64,000 bases of DNA, taken from contig JAMPIT010000484.1 in NCBI GenBank assembly GCA_026261815.1, forward strand, positions 8,158,501-8,222,500, given 5' to 3'. This DNA is from Monarcha castaneiventris obscurior (taxonomy: Eukaryota; Chordata; Aves; Passeriformes; Monarchidae). A program made the translations under genes and the position numbers. Each line of letters starts with the position of its first letter. Within the stretch, counting starts at the first letter, position 1. Below are positions 38,001 through 48,360 of this stretch, piece by piece. The notes beneath the pieces were generated by a model. It was not told the DNA's origin. It made no database searches and worked only from the letters and a program-made list of their open reading frames with translations.

Positions 38001-40159
38001 ATGTATGTTGTTATTTATCTCATTATGAAATTTAATGGTCCAAACCAAGTATTTGAATTTCATCACATTTAAGTATCTGGAAGGAGATTATCTGCTGCTC
38101 TGAAAATCATCCCATCTGAAAGAGCAATATCCATGAATGATGGTGAGAGCAAAAGACCTAAGATCTAAAGGATGAACAGATTTGGTCAAGGTTAAAGATC
38201 AGCTTCAAGACCTTCATGGCTTAAGTGAAAAGAAAATTATTCTCCCAAAAATAGTGAATTTCTTTGGTTTCCATGCAAATTAAGAGTATTAGAAGGGACA
38301 TTTGGTTGAACTTGATTCATTTGGCTCTAGATGTGATTGGTTCCTGGTTGCTGTTTCCACTGAATTTTCAGCTGCTTCTGCAGAGTGAAGAGCCTCCAGG
38401 GCAGTCCTCAGAGTTCCTCTCTGCCAGGAAACTACTGACTGCTGGGCTGTTCCATGACAGAAACCATGAGTTTCCTTTGGCAGCTTTATGATTTTAGCCT
38501 TTAGCACCTCCTGTGTGCAGGTGATACTGGTATTAGATGTGTTTTCTCTGTATGTGCAAAATGTGTGGCAGGGACTTGAACAACATTGCTCAGCACACTC
38601 ACCACAAGCAATTCCCTTGAGCTGTCCTTTGACAAGACCTGACAGGCAGGGAGGATCAACGGGCTGGGAAGGTAACAGCAGGTCAGCTTAGCTTGCTAGC
38701 TGCTTCTCTCCATTTTATTTCTTGACCAAACAGAAATGGCTGAAGATTCCCAGCATTTCTCCCTCTGACACTTCCAAGGACACTCACTCCATTTTGTAAT
38801 TTTGTATACTAATATGTTCTTTAACAGATTCACTGATGAACAAGTAAATAATTCAGTGTTATATTGTGTTTGTGGAACCACAGCTGCATAAGAGGGATGT
38901 TTCTAAGTCTACTGAGTCAAAACCAAAAGATTTTGAAATAACAGCCATGCTTGAACTGAAATTAAAATATTAGCATGACAAATCACCCCAAGGAGCATAA
39001 TCCAGCTGTTTAGATCATGCTTGCTGTGACTGATTGACAATGCAGTGCTCTGCCTTTTAAATTTTTTTTACAATTAGGAAAAAGTCCACTAACCAGAGGG
39101 AAATCCCTGTTCTTTGGCATCCCAAACAGAGTAGCAATTTGATGAATGTAAGAACAATAATGAATAATAAAGAGATGAGAATATAGAACATCCCCTCATT
39201 TTGGGTAAGTTACCTGCAGATGAAAGCAAAGATCTTGAGGCCTTTCTGGGCATATCTGTCTGTCAAAAAAGTGCACGTAATTTCAGCCACTCATGTGATT
39301 TACTGCTGTAAAGAAACGAAGAATCATCCATTTCTGTGTTGGATTCAGATAGGTGTTTTCTTATTGTGCTGGTTTTGTTTGTTGTTTTGGTTTGGTTTTT
39401 TTTGATTCAATTTTCTGTCTAAATGTAATGATTCAGTAGAGCATTTCCTTTAATGTTTTTCCAAAGTTTATACTGACTTAGATTTTCTGATTTTCTACTG
39501 AGGTGTCAGATTTGCAAGTGGACTATTTACTCTTCTTCCTGACCCTAAGCAACTGTTTATCAGTCAGTGTGATCAAACCTTTTATGAGCCATATTCCTCG
39601 CAAGCCAGAGTGGTTTGTCCTACATGTACATGCAGTACCAAGCCAAACCTATGCTTTCTTTTTTTCCTGCTTTATAACCTTTCTACATAGAACATTTTAT
39701 GCATGTTTTAACCCCAGAATTGGTGTTGCAGTCTGAATCAGATATTTCAATGTAATTATTACATTTTTAAGCTATTCCATTTATCACATTATGGGGTCAC
39801 AGACCCGTTCAAAACATCATAATTTCCAAAGGCTGTTGCCCTGGACACTTCATAGCTTGCCACATCTAAAATAGTGTACCCAGCAAAATGACTGTGTTTC
39901 CTTCCATTTCCTCAGGATCTGAGATACAGTGGTGATGTGTGATTTTGAGACTGAAATGAACACGAAAGAGTATTAGAGGTGTTTAATAAGCCCATCTGAA
40001 CTCCATGGAGGAGGGCAGAAATTAGGCAGAAGTAATTTTTTGTCTTGCAACATCTGATGTAGGAAGGATGGCATTATCCAATTACAAAGCTGTCAAGAAA
40101 GGCTATTCTTGAATGTGCAGCTTGTAGAGAGGATCTTGTAATATCCAAGAATGGCTGAG
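35028..40159. other. Non-coding; one long unrecognised open frame
   Basis: AT-rich sequence with poly-T at about 35670-35684 and no recognised repeats. At 37099-37521 (plus) there is an ATG-initiated 140-codon frame, open for a further 27 codons upstream. It has one hydrophobic stretch near its start (about residues 8-30) and a CNNRCHKKC cysteine cluster near the middle, but no recognisable domain, and no poly(A) signal or splice structure clearly tied to it. One or fewer frames of this length are expected by chance in the window, so it is noted and not called as a gene. Confidence 0.5.
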
Positions 40160-40700
40160 TCATAGAATCACAGAATGGTGCGGCTTGGAAGGGACCTTTA
40201 AAGATCATCCAGTTCCAACCCCCTGCCATGGTCAGGAACACTTTCCATTATCCCAGGTTGCTCCAAGCCCTGTCCAACTTGGCCTTGAACGCTTCCAGGG
40301 ATGGGGCATCCACAACTTGTGTGGGCAATCTGTGCCAGGGCCTCCCCACCCTGGAGGAAAGAATTTCTTCTTCCTATCTAACGTAAACCCACCCTCTTTT
40401 AGTTTAAAGCCATTAGCCCTTGTGCTATGACTCCATGCCCATGTAAAACGTCCCTCTCTAGCTCTCTTGTGGCCCCCTTCAAGTACTGTAAGGTGCTGTA
40501 AGGTCTCCCTAGAGCACTTTCTTCTCCAGGCTGAACAACCCCAGCTCTCCCAGTCTGACTCTAGAGCAGAGGTGCTCCAGCCTCCTTTGGACCCACTCCA
40601 ACAGGTCCATGTCCTTCTTATGCTGGGGGCCCCAGAGCTGGATGCAATGCTCCAGGTGGGATCTTATGGGAGCATGGTAGAAGGGGAAGAAGGGAAAGAC
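40160..40700 (-). mobile_element. CR1 LINE 3' fragment, minus strand
   Basis: The best-preserved CR1 copy here. It begins with the reversed tail TCATAGAATCACAGAATGG and GGCTTGGAAGGGACC, passes through CAGGGATGGGGCATCCAC, GGAGGAAAGAATTTCTTCTTCC and CTCCAGGCTGAACAACCCC, and fades out after CCCCAGAGCTGGATGCAATGC near 40700. It is about 540 bases and 5'-truncated. A small local duplication (CTGTAAGGTGCTGTAAGGT) lies at 40485-40505. The open frames at 40185-40430 and 40467-40706 are antisense noise in the element. Confidence 0.96.
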
Positions 40701-41849
40701 TCTTAAAAACGTGGAGTTTCATAAGGGGAGTGATACTTTTTGTCATGCATTTGATTTGAACAATTTTAACCTGATATTGATGAAGGATCCAAGGCTTCCA
40801 TAATAAAATAATGGGAAGGATGAAATCAAAGATTTAATCATTCCTGTAGTCGCTCAAGTTATTTGGTTAGTGAAATTTTGTGTGTGCGTCATATTTAACT
40901 TAGAACTTAGATTAAAACTGAGCTACAGCCCTATAAACATAACACTACATATCCCAATCATAGTCTCTATCAATAAAATACCAAAGAGTTTTCAGCTGGA
41001 AGACATTCCTGGTTTTTACTGTGTTTTAGTGCAGATACAAATGCACAGATTGCTGCTGATTTAAAGCATGTGGAAAAAGCCCATGGAGATTTATATTTCT
41101 TTCATGATTGAATGCTGGTACTTGGTGTTATGTGGAAAAGCAGTCACTTGGTTTAATAGTTGCACAGCTGGTGTTATCTGAAAAATAATCATTATGATAG
41201 AAAGCACGCATTTTTCATGTTTTTTGTCAGGTCTGTCAGAATATGTTCTATACTAAGTCTACACACTTCATCTGATGCTCCTTAAATTAATATATTAACA
41301 CATAATACTTTTAAGAATGTCAGTTATAAAATGTGACTGTAATTGAAACATAACAGAGTATGGCTGTGTAAAACAAAGCAATTTGCAGGACCCATAAAGT
41401 GAGAAAATCACTGTGATCCGTGTTTAGAAACAACATAACATTATTGTCTGGAAAGCAAGTGACAAATTGCAAGAATTAAAATTATGCATAACCAGTTCAG
41501 CTTGGTAATATATACTGATTTGAACATTTTTAAATTACAGCAAATAGGAAAATACTAATTTGAAGTACAAACCAGCTTGATTACAAAACCTGGATTTCTC
41601 TTTGCTCCTCTGTACCTTATCAGAGCTTTTAAGCAAGTGAGGAGAGGCAGATCAATGCAGGCTTTAAATGAGCACACGATGTCACTTCTGAGGACTAGAT
41701 GTCCATTATTGCTATCTGTAATCTGGTAAATGGACAGTTGATCTTTTTATCTTCTCGCTGCCAGAGGCAGGGGTCAGCCTGGGAAAAAGAAGTTTATTTA
41801 CCCAGTCTTCTCTCTTTGTTACATGTTAATGGACAATCCACTAACACAT
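40701..41849. other. Non-coding; no gene seen
   Basis: AT-rich unique sequence between a CR1 copy and an LTR. No recognised features. Confidence 0.6.
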
Positions 41850-42608
41850 AATTCTGTCCCCCGTGGACTCCCAGTGTGAGAAACAGAGCCCACTTCTCTT
41901 TTTGGGGTTTTACAAATTTAATAAGGGACAATAGGGGATAAAGGTCACTTAAAGCAAAAATGACAGCGCTGGGTGCATGGCTCATAGCCAGAGGCACACA
42001 AACTTACACGAACTTCCCATTTATATGCTTTAACATTATTCATATTAATAAACCACAATGCATATGCATAATTTTTCTAAGAACTAATTTACATTTTCTT
42101 AGAAGGGATAGTTCCTCCCTTGATCTGCTTTTTTAGAGCATGCGTAATGTGACTGTGAGGGTCTTCCAGGATCTCCTTTGATGAAGGCTCAAGGTCTTCC
42201 TCGCATCTGAACTTTTCAACTTTGTCTTCAAAGCATGTGCACTTATGGTGTTCCTTGGTCTTTCTGGATCTAACTGGTTTAAATTCTCCATTTTGTGGCT
42301 AATTGACTTTACATTTTCCAATTTCTCATTGGTACATCCTGCTGCTTCCCAATATAGCTGTAGTTGTCTATTTTTGAGATTATTAATCTAGCGAGTTTCC
42401 ATTTATTTCAGCGTTAAACGATTGGTTAATCATGCACTGGCTATTATATTGTATAGAAAGTTATGATTCACGTTATATTGGTATCCTATAACTCAAGCTA
42501 TGTAAGTATCTCATAACTTTGACCCATTACTAGTTATAATGTTAACTAGTTAATATCTGCATAGCAAAGTTAATCCTAACATATTTGCACATATTTCCTA
42601 ACATATTC
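41850..42608 (-). mobile_element. Probable solo LTR (ERVL-like), minus strand, with near-match duplication
   Basis: On the minus strand the element starts TGTTAGGAAATATG (plus 42603) and ends GGGGGACA (plus 41855), about 749 bases with TG...CA ends. A TATAAA box lies at 42025-42020 and an ATTAAA poly(A) signal at 41922-41917, about 100 bases apart, with a U5 that includes CTCACACTGGGAGTCCACG. The five bases outside each end are AATTC (41850-41854) and TATTC (42604-42608), four of five matching; a 5-bp duplication is usual for ERVL. No internal gag-pol sequence is present. A nearby second TG start (TGTTAGGATTAAC, 42578) is an alternative 5' end. Confidence 0.6.
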
Positions 42609-44929
42609 TGATACATGGTATTTCTTACATTTTACTACCTGCAAAAGCCAATGCTGTAATAGCTGTTCATCACACCCACCAACAGGAAGAAGGATAAGGA
42701 GGGGGTAGAGTGTGAATGCAAAATGATCTCCAGTGACTCAAGTTATAGGGAGCTCCTTCTCTTGTCGCTTTGTCAAATGGCAGAGGTTTAATCTCCCAAA
42801 TAAAGGGATTTTGTGAGCTCCAGAAAGAAATGTGTCTATTTCTGAATTTGAATTATCTCCTTTTAAACTCATGAACTGGAATGTGAGGGGCTTCATGCTG
42901 ACTTGAAACTCCTCACTGTTACAGATGATTCTGTGCCAGTAAAGGAAGCCGGCGAGTTAAGTTCCGTATGCTGGGTCTGGTGCCTTTTCCTTGGCTATCT
43001 CCCATGTGCAGTTCCTACAGGATACTGCAGATCTTGTGGAGGAAGAGGTTCTGTAATGGAAGAAGTAGCACACTAATACTGTACTTGGAAAGACCTGTAG
43101 AATTTACCTGAAGCATAAACCTTAATGTGTAAATGATATTGAATGTAACCTGTTACTATCAGAAAATCCAAAGATTTGACTTAGGAAAACTCATAATATT
43201 TATATTGCTTGCTTTTACATTGCCATGACATTTTAAAACTCTTCCCAGTATTTAAAAGCTTAACCCCACACTAAAGAGGTTTCTCTTTTTTGCCATGAAT
43301 ATTTCATACTGAAGAAGAGCTCAATTCAAATAGAAAAATTCAGGATTCACATGGACGTGCTCCAGCATATGTTATTTTTCTAGTTAGCTGCTTCAGTAAA
43401 AATCCTATAGAAAATTCACCTTTCCTGACATCAGTAGAACTTTACAGGCACTCATACCCAGGGTTCATTCAATGAAGTAGCAATGACTGCCCACTTTTAG
43501 TTTTCATACGGGCAGAAAATATAAGGATAATAGCAGAAAATACAACCTGCAAGTCGCAAGAGTGTCAGCGATCCTCAGTTCCCCACAGTGCCGGCAGAAA
43601 AGAAAAAGTGTTTATGGTCCAAAATGGAAGAAATCTTGAATATGTCCTTAATACTGAAGACAAATGCACTTACTCAAGTGTTGCATTCAAGAAGTCCAAT
43701 TCACGGAGATGGCTCTTTTATTTTAGTGATTGAGTGTTTCTTTGTAAAGATAAAAAGTGTTCTGCACTACTGAAAAAATGAAGTTCAGTTGCCATGGTGG
43801 CTTTAATTTTGAGATGGGTAGTAAAAGGCTGTTGGTTTGCAAATGTAATTGTCTCCTCTCCCTCTGCCCTTGCTCCAATACTTGGCAATTTCCAAAGTGA
43901 ATCTGACTCTTGAGCTAATAGCTGATTTTGCATTAGTGGTTTTATTTTTTCACCATGTTTAGTTCACCCTCAGAAACACAATGGACACAAAAGGAAATGG
44001 TTTGAAAGAGAAGGAAAGTCCATCAGAATGAATTTTGATCTGTTTAAGCAGCATTTGTCAGCAATGTTCACCATATTGTGCTGTTTTCATTAATTCATTT
44101 GCCTTTTCATTGCATTTTTCAGTGCCCTCCACACTCATTTTTGTAAGCATCTTAATTGCAGACACCAAGTCATGATGAACCTGTGCAACTGCTCTGACAG
44201 AAGGCGCTGCTCTGGTCCAACAAGAGAAATGCTGTGGTTGTGTTTGTCACTAATTGTCATCTCTACTTGTTGGAGAAGGGGATGAATTGGTGCTGCCACT
44301 TAAATAGTCTGCACCCTGCCAGGCCCTCTTGTAGTACAGGACTATTGCTGTGAACTCCAAAAACGAGCCTGAAGGAGCTGATCCCAAGCAAAATATGTGT
44401 TAAAAGTGTTGAGTTACAGTGGAGACACCACGGTAACAGACCTCATGTTTAAATAAATGGATAGTTTGGAACAGCTGTCTCATTCCTGTATTAATTTTAG
44501 TGCTCATGTTTTAAAGCATTCTTATCCTGCTCTGTGTGGATCAATCCAAAATATTGTAATTAGTCAAGAGAAGTTTAACTTGTTCCTGAAAAGACACTTG
44601 TAATGTGCTGTTTTTCTCTGCAGTTATAAATTTACTCAATACTCTTTTGGTGACACAATGAAATGCATGCTCATTCTTAGTTTTTTCAGTAAAATCTCAA
44701 GCAAGCATATTTTGATCCTTTATTTTCAGGATGCAGGAATTCAAATGCATGGGAAATAAAGACCCAGTGGTATTGTTTCATATCATAAACAATAGGTATC
44801 AGGAAAAACCCAGGGTAGAAAAAGACTTTCTCATTTTAAAATGAAGTGATGCCTACCACTGTGTGTTCTGGATGTGGTTTCACGTACAGAACTCTTCTAG
44901 AATTTTTCAGGAGTATTAAGGATGAGCCA
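42609..44929. other. Non-coding; no gene seen
   Basis: AT-rich unique sequence with chance open frames only. Confidence 0.6.
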
Positions 44930-45160
44930 CAGAATCACAGAATCACCAGGTTGGAAGAGACCTCTAAGATCATCAAGTCCAACCCATGCCCTAACACCTA
45001 ACACCATGCCTAAACCATGGCACCAAGTACCGCATCCAGTCTTTTCTTAAAGACATCCAGGGATGGTGATTCCACCACCTCCCCGGGCAGACAATTCCAG
45101 TACTTCACCATTCTTTCCGTGAAAAACTTTTTCCTAACCCCATGCTTTCTACCTTCCCAG
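44930..45160 (-). mobile_element. CR1 LINE 3' fragment, minus strand
   Basis: Begins GAGCCACAGAATCACAGAATCACCAGG and GGTTGGAAGAGACC, then CAAGTCCAACCC, a run of CCTAACACC units, CCATGGCACCAAG, and CCAGGGATGGTGATTCCACCACC. The wording after the tail differs from the copies at 21.7 and 40.2 kb, so it belongs to a different CR1 subfamily. About 230 bases, 5'-truncated. Confidence 0.92.
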
Positions 45161-45524
45161 TTGTTCACAGATGTGTTCAGCCAACATGCATCCAGCTTTT
45201 GCTTTTATCTGCAAGAATATTGGCAGGTACACTTCCTGTGACATGAAGCAGGAGTAAGGATGTCCCCCTGTCCCTTCTTGTTTCCTGCTTGGCAGCAGCA
45301 GGGTTGAGCTTCCTTCTCCCCCATCCCATCCAGGACCTCAGGCCTCCCTTTGATCCTAACACTGGGCTTTGCACTGAAACCTTTAATGCTTTTGAAGTGA
45401 ATGCTCTTCTCTCCCTCTGTGTTTGGGGCCTTGCACACAATAAGGAAAGAGCAGAATTTTGCCCTTTTATGTTTATATGATGGATTTTATCTTTATAGTT
45501 CCCAAATCCCTTCACAAAATTTGT
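45161..45524. other. Non-coding spacer between two CR1 pieces
   Basis: No match to CR1 by eye and no recognised gene. Several overlapping frames of 60-118 codons occur on both strands; that they overlap each other argues they are compositional. Confidence 0.5.
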
Positions 45525-45690
45525 AGGCTGCAAGAGACCTTGAGAGTTTATCCAGTTTATCCCTCTGCCAAAAGGATGATGAGCTGAGCCAAAATGATAC
45601 CTGATTGATTCTTGGCCAACTTAAACTTTTGCAACATTTCTAGCATTCTTATCACTGGACAATTACAGCTGTTTTCAAATCTGAGTGTTT
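45525..45690 (-). mobile_element. Old, degraded CR1 fragment, minus strand
   Basis: Weak but ordered similarity to an old CR1 3' region: AGAGACCTTGAGAG, ATCCCTCTGCCAAAAGG, then a CCAACTTAAACTTTTGCAAC stretch where CR1 has its TTCTTAAAAACC-type segment. Diverged far more than the neighbouring copy at 44.9 kb, implying a much older insertion. Confidence 0.6.
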
Positions 45691-46639
45691 TTTTGTTTTA
45701 TTGTTTTTAATTTCTTCTGCATTTTGGTGAAGATATTTCTTATAAGGATCATCTTTCTACTCCTCCCTGTACTGGTTTAGGAATTGAAGCTCCAGATTAG
45801 AATCAAAGAGAGCTACATGCTCAGATTTATAAGGAACTGTTTTTCAGTAAGTCAGGTTACTCAAATGTGATGTAAGTCAATCCAAAGTTTGTATATTTGT
45901 CTGGACAAGACTTTAATATCCAATATTGTAATTTTTTTTTCAATGCTTATAAAATTTTTAGTTGTGTATGATTAACTGTTTATTATTTTCAGAGCTTTCT
46001 GGTGTGGTCACTATGTATATAATATTATTATCGATTATTAAATAAGGTCACTGAATCTGTTCAAACTAATCTGTCTTGAGTATTGTAAAAAGGTTTCAGA
46101 TTGCTTTGGGGTTATGTGTTTGTTCTTTCACATGCAATGGTTTATTTATTTTTTGTAAAATATGGGGGATTGAAAACACAGATTGATTTCCAGGCCTATT
46201 TAGTTATGGGTATTGATCAGGTTCAAAGTTTTTGAAGAAAAGTGTCAAGAACTTTTGGATAAAGAACCTTATGTAATAACAGCCATGACCATGGGAGCCT
46301 CCTTTCTCTTTATTGTGCTGCTGTATTAGTACTGAAAACAGTACAAGTAGCTTGTAAACCCCCTTTATTGAAATACAGCTTCTGCTTTGGTTTATCCTGC
46401 TAAATACTATGATTTATGCTTTAATATTTTGGAATATAGTCACAAGATTTTCAACTTATAACAGTTTTACATTAATAGAAAATATTTTATCCACCTGCTA
46501 TGTAGAAGTGTATTTTATATATTCCTGAATTGTTTCATAAATATGCATGGTGAGAGAAATTTGGTTCGGAAGCGATGTGATAGGAATAACTTGCCTGTTT
46601 CCAAACACAAAAGATGAAACCTCTAATGGATGTGTGTTT
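45691..46639. other. Non-coding; no gene seen
   Basis: AT-rich unique sequence, no features recognised. Confidence 0.6.
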
Positions 46640-47035
46640 GTGAAAGGGACGGGTGGGTGCCAAACACAGCTCTCTGATGTGAAAGCAGTTTTGGGCTCAT
46701 GGGACTGTCAGCCATCCCTCAGGAGGGCCATGCAGGAATGATGGTTTTCTATGGGAAACACACCTGGAGCCAGAGGTGCTCCATGGAGCCACTAGAGCTG
46801 GGTCACTGTGAAAGGTCTGGGCTGTGCAGGTGAGCTGGGCATCCCAGAGGTGCAGAGGGAGAGCTTCCTGGTTTATTGGCTTGCACCAGTGTGTCCCTGG
46901 GTGTGTTTGCACTGGAATTCCCCAGGAAGCCAAGAGAGAACTCTCAGATAGTGAGAGAAGTGTTACTGCAAGGCAGAGCAGAGACAGGGATTGTGTAGGG
47001 ACCAGAACCAGCTGGAAAGGCAAGGCTGGAAACTG
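46640..47035 (-). other. GC-rich patch with minus-strand AATAAA
   Basis: A G+C-rich stretch with a minus-strand CCAATAAACC at about 46879-46870. In minus orientation, GC-rich sequence lies on both sides of the signal. Possible decayed LTR, same polarity as patches at 12.2, 26.4 and 30.3 kb. The 98- and 108-codon frames inside overlap on opposite strands and are not called. Confidence 0.3.
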
Positions 47036-47060
47036 CTTTGGTTTTGGGTGTTGTTTTGTT

Positions 47061-47119
47061 GGGGTTTTTTTTGTTTGTTTGTTTGTTTTGTTTTGTTTTG
47101 TTTTGTATTTTTTTTTTTA
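47061..47119. repeat. TTTG / TTTTG simple repeat and poly-T
   Basis: Tandem GTTT and GTTTT units followed by a T run. Simple repeat on the plus strand. Confidence 0.92.
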
Positions 47120-47565
47120 ATTTTTCAGTAGGTTATTTACTTTATAGCAGAACAACATTTGATTTATATCACTTGGGTTTTTTTTTCCTCCTGGGAACAT
47201 GACATCACTGCTACATTGGCTGACTCCTTTGCTAAGGATAAAAAAAGATCCCGTCTCAAATGTACACCTGTGTGTGTGCAGCTGAATGAGTGATGAGTTC
47301 ATTCTGCATGCTGCAGCAACCCAAGAAATAAATTATCATGTGTTCAGCGTTACTCCAAAACATGAGCTGAACAATAAAGCCTTAGCTGTATATAGCAGTG
47401 AAGAGATTCTGAGCTAGATTAACTTTGGGACTGTATGTGTGGAATTGCGTGGTTGTAGGATGGTGTAGAGAAAGTGAGCAGACCTTTTGTGGAAGGTTTT
47501 ATTGAGCCAGTCAAGCCCAGTCTGAGATTATCACAACACTTTCCTAGTGTATAACAGTGTTTTTC
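47120..47565. other. Non-coding; no gene seen
   Basis: Unique AT-rich sequence between two simple repeats. Confidence 0.6.
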
Positions 47566-47600
47566 TTTCTCTCTCTCTTTTTTTTTTTTTTTTTTTTTTT
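47566..47600. repeat. CT microsatellite and 23-base poly-T
   Basis: TTCT and CT units at 47563-47577 run into 23 consecutive T at 47578-47600. Confidence 0.92.
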
Positions 47601-48059
47601 GCATAGGAGCATAATTAGATATGAAGACAGCACAATAAAAGCATTGTGTCCCAAGCTGCCAGGATTGTGTTGGGTTTTCATTTTAAGCTTGTAGTTTATT
47701 TTAGCTGCCTTGGTTATATGCCAGGTTATCTGAACTGTTGCAAAAGCAAATGTTTTGAGCATTTTGAGATGTTTGAAGACCAGTTTCCTTTTTGTGTGCT
47801 TAAAATTTGGGCATGCAACCCGGTCAGGGGTTTTGAATGAAAGATTTCCAGCATTCAGGAGTGCTCTGCCACACTCCCAGTTTCTGTACTCAGGGGTACT
47901 TTGACACCCCTTAATTCTCAGTTCATTTGTCTTGAAGAGCTTAAACCCAAATGGCAGTGCCTGACTTCAGCACCCAGTTTTGGAAATCTGAGTCTACATT
48001 AAAAAGCAGCCATAGTATAAGGACCACCGGCAGAGTTTTGAGAGTGTCTTAAATTACCA
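47601..48059. other. Non-coding; no gene seen
   Basis: Unique sequence; nothing recognised. Confidence 0.6.
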
Positions 48060-48360
48060 TCACGGCAGTTATGATTAATATATTTGTCTCTTTAGGGCTT
48101 TTGTGGCACCGATAATATTTGCTGTTCTCACTAAGTCTCGATTAAATGAGTGCCTGAGACTGACGGGCAGTTTGTCTATAATGACAAGTGCTTTACTGTA
48201 GCAGAAAAGGATGAGCTGCCCCAGGGAGACATCACCACCCACTTGAGCGAGATCCATGAAGGGTTTATGACCCGTTTGAATCCTGATTGAGCATCACTGT
48301 CTTGACCCTCGGGGAGCCAATTGTCTGGAATACTTGCTCTGTCAGTCTGAGCGATGTGCT
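48060..48360. promoter_or_regulatory. Candidate conserved non-coding element
   Basis: A stretch with seven or so CpG words spread through AT-balanced, complex, non-repetitive sequence, with TGATTAAT and ATTAAATGAG homeodomain-type words near TGACGGGCAG. Retained CpGs in an otherwise CpG-poor region suggest either constraint or low methylation. No open frame of note. Inference only. Confidence 0.3.

Noticed and set aside
40185..40706. Plus-strand frames over the 40 kb CR1 copy
   Set aside because: They are antisense to CR1 and arise from the element's stop-poor 3' region.
45177..45533. 118-codon minus frame and overlapping plus frame
   Set aside because: Open on both strands over the same bases, between two CR1 pieces; nothing recognisable.
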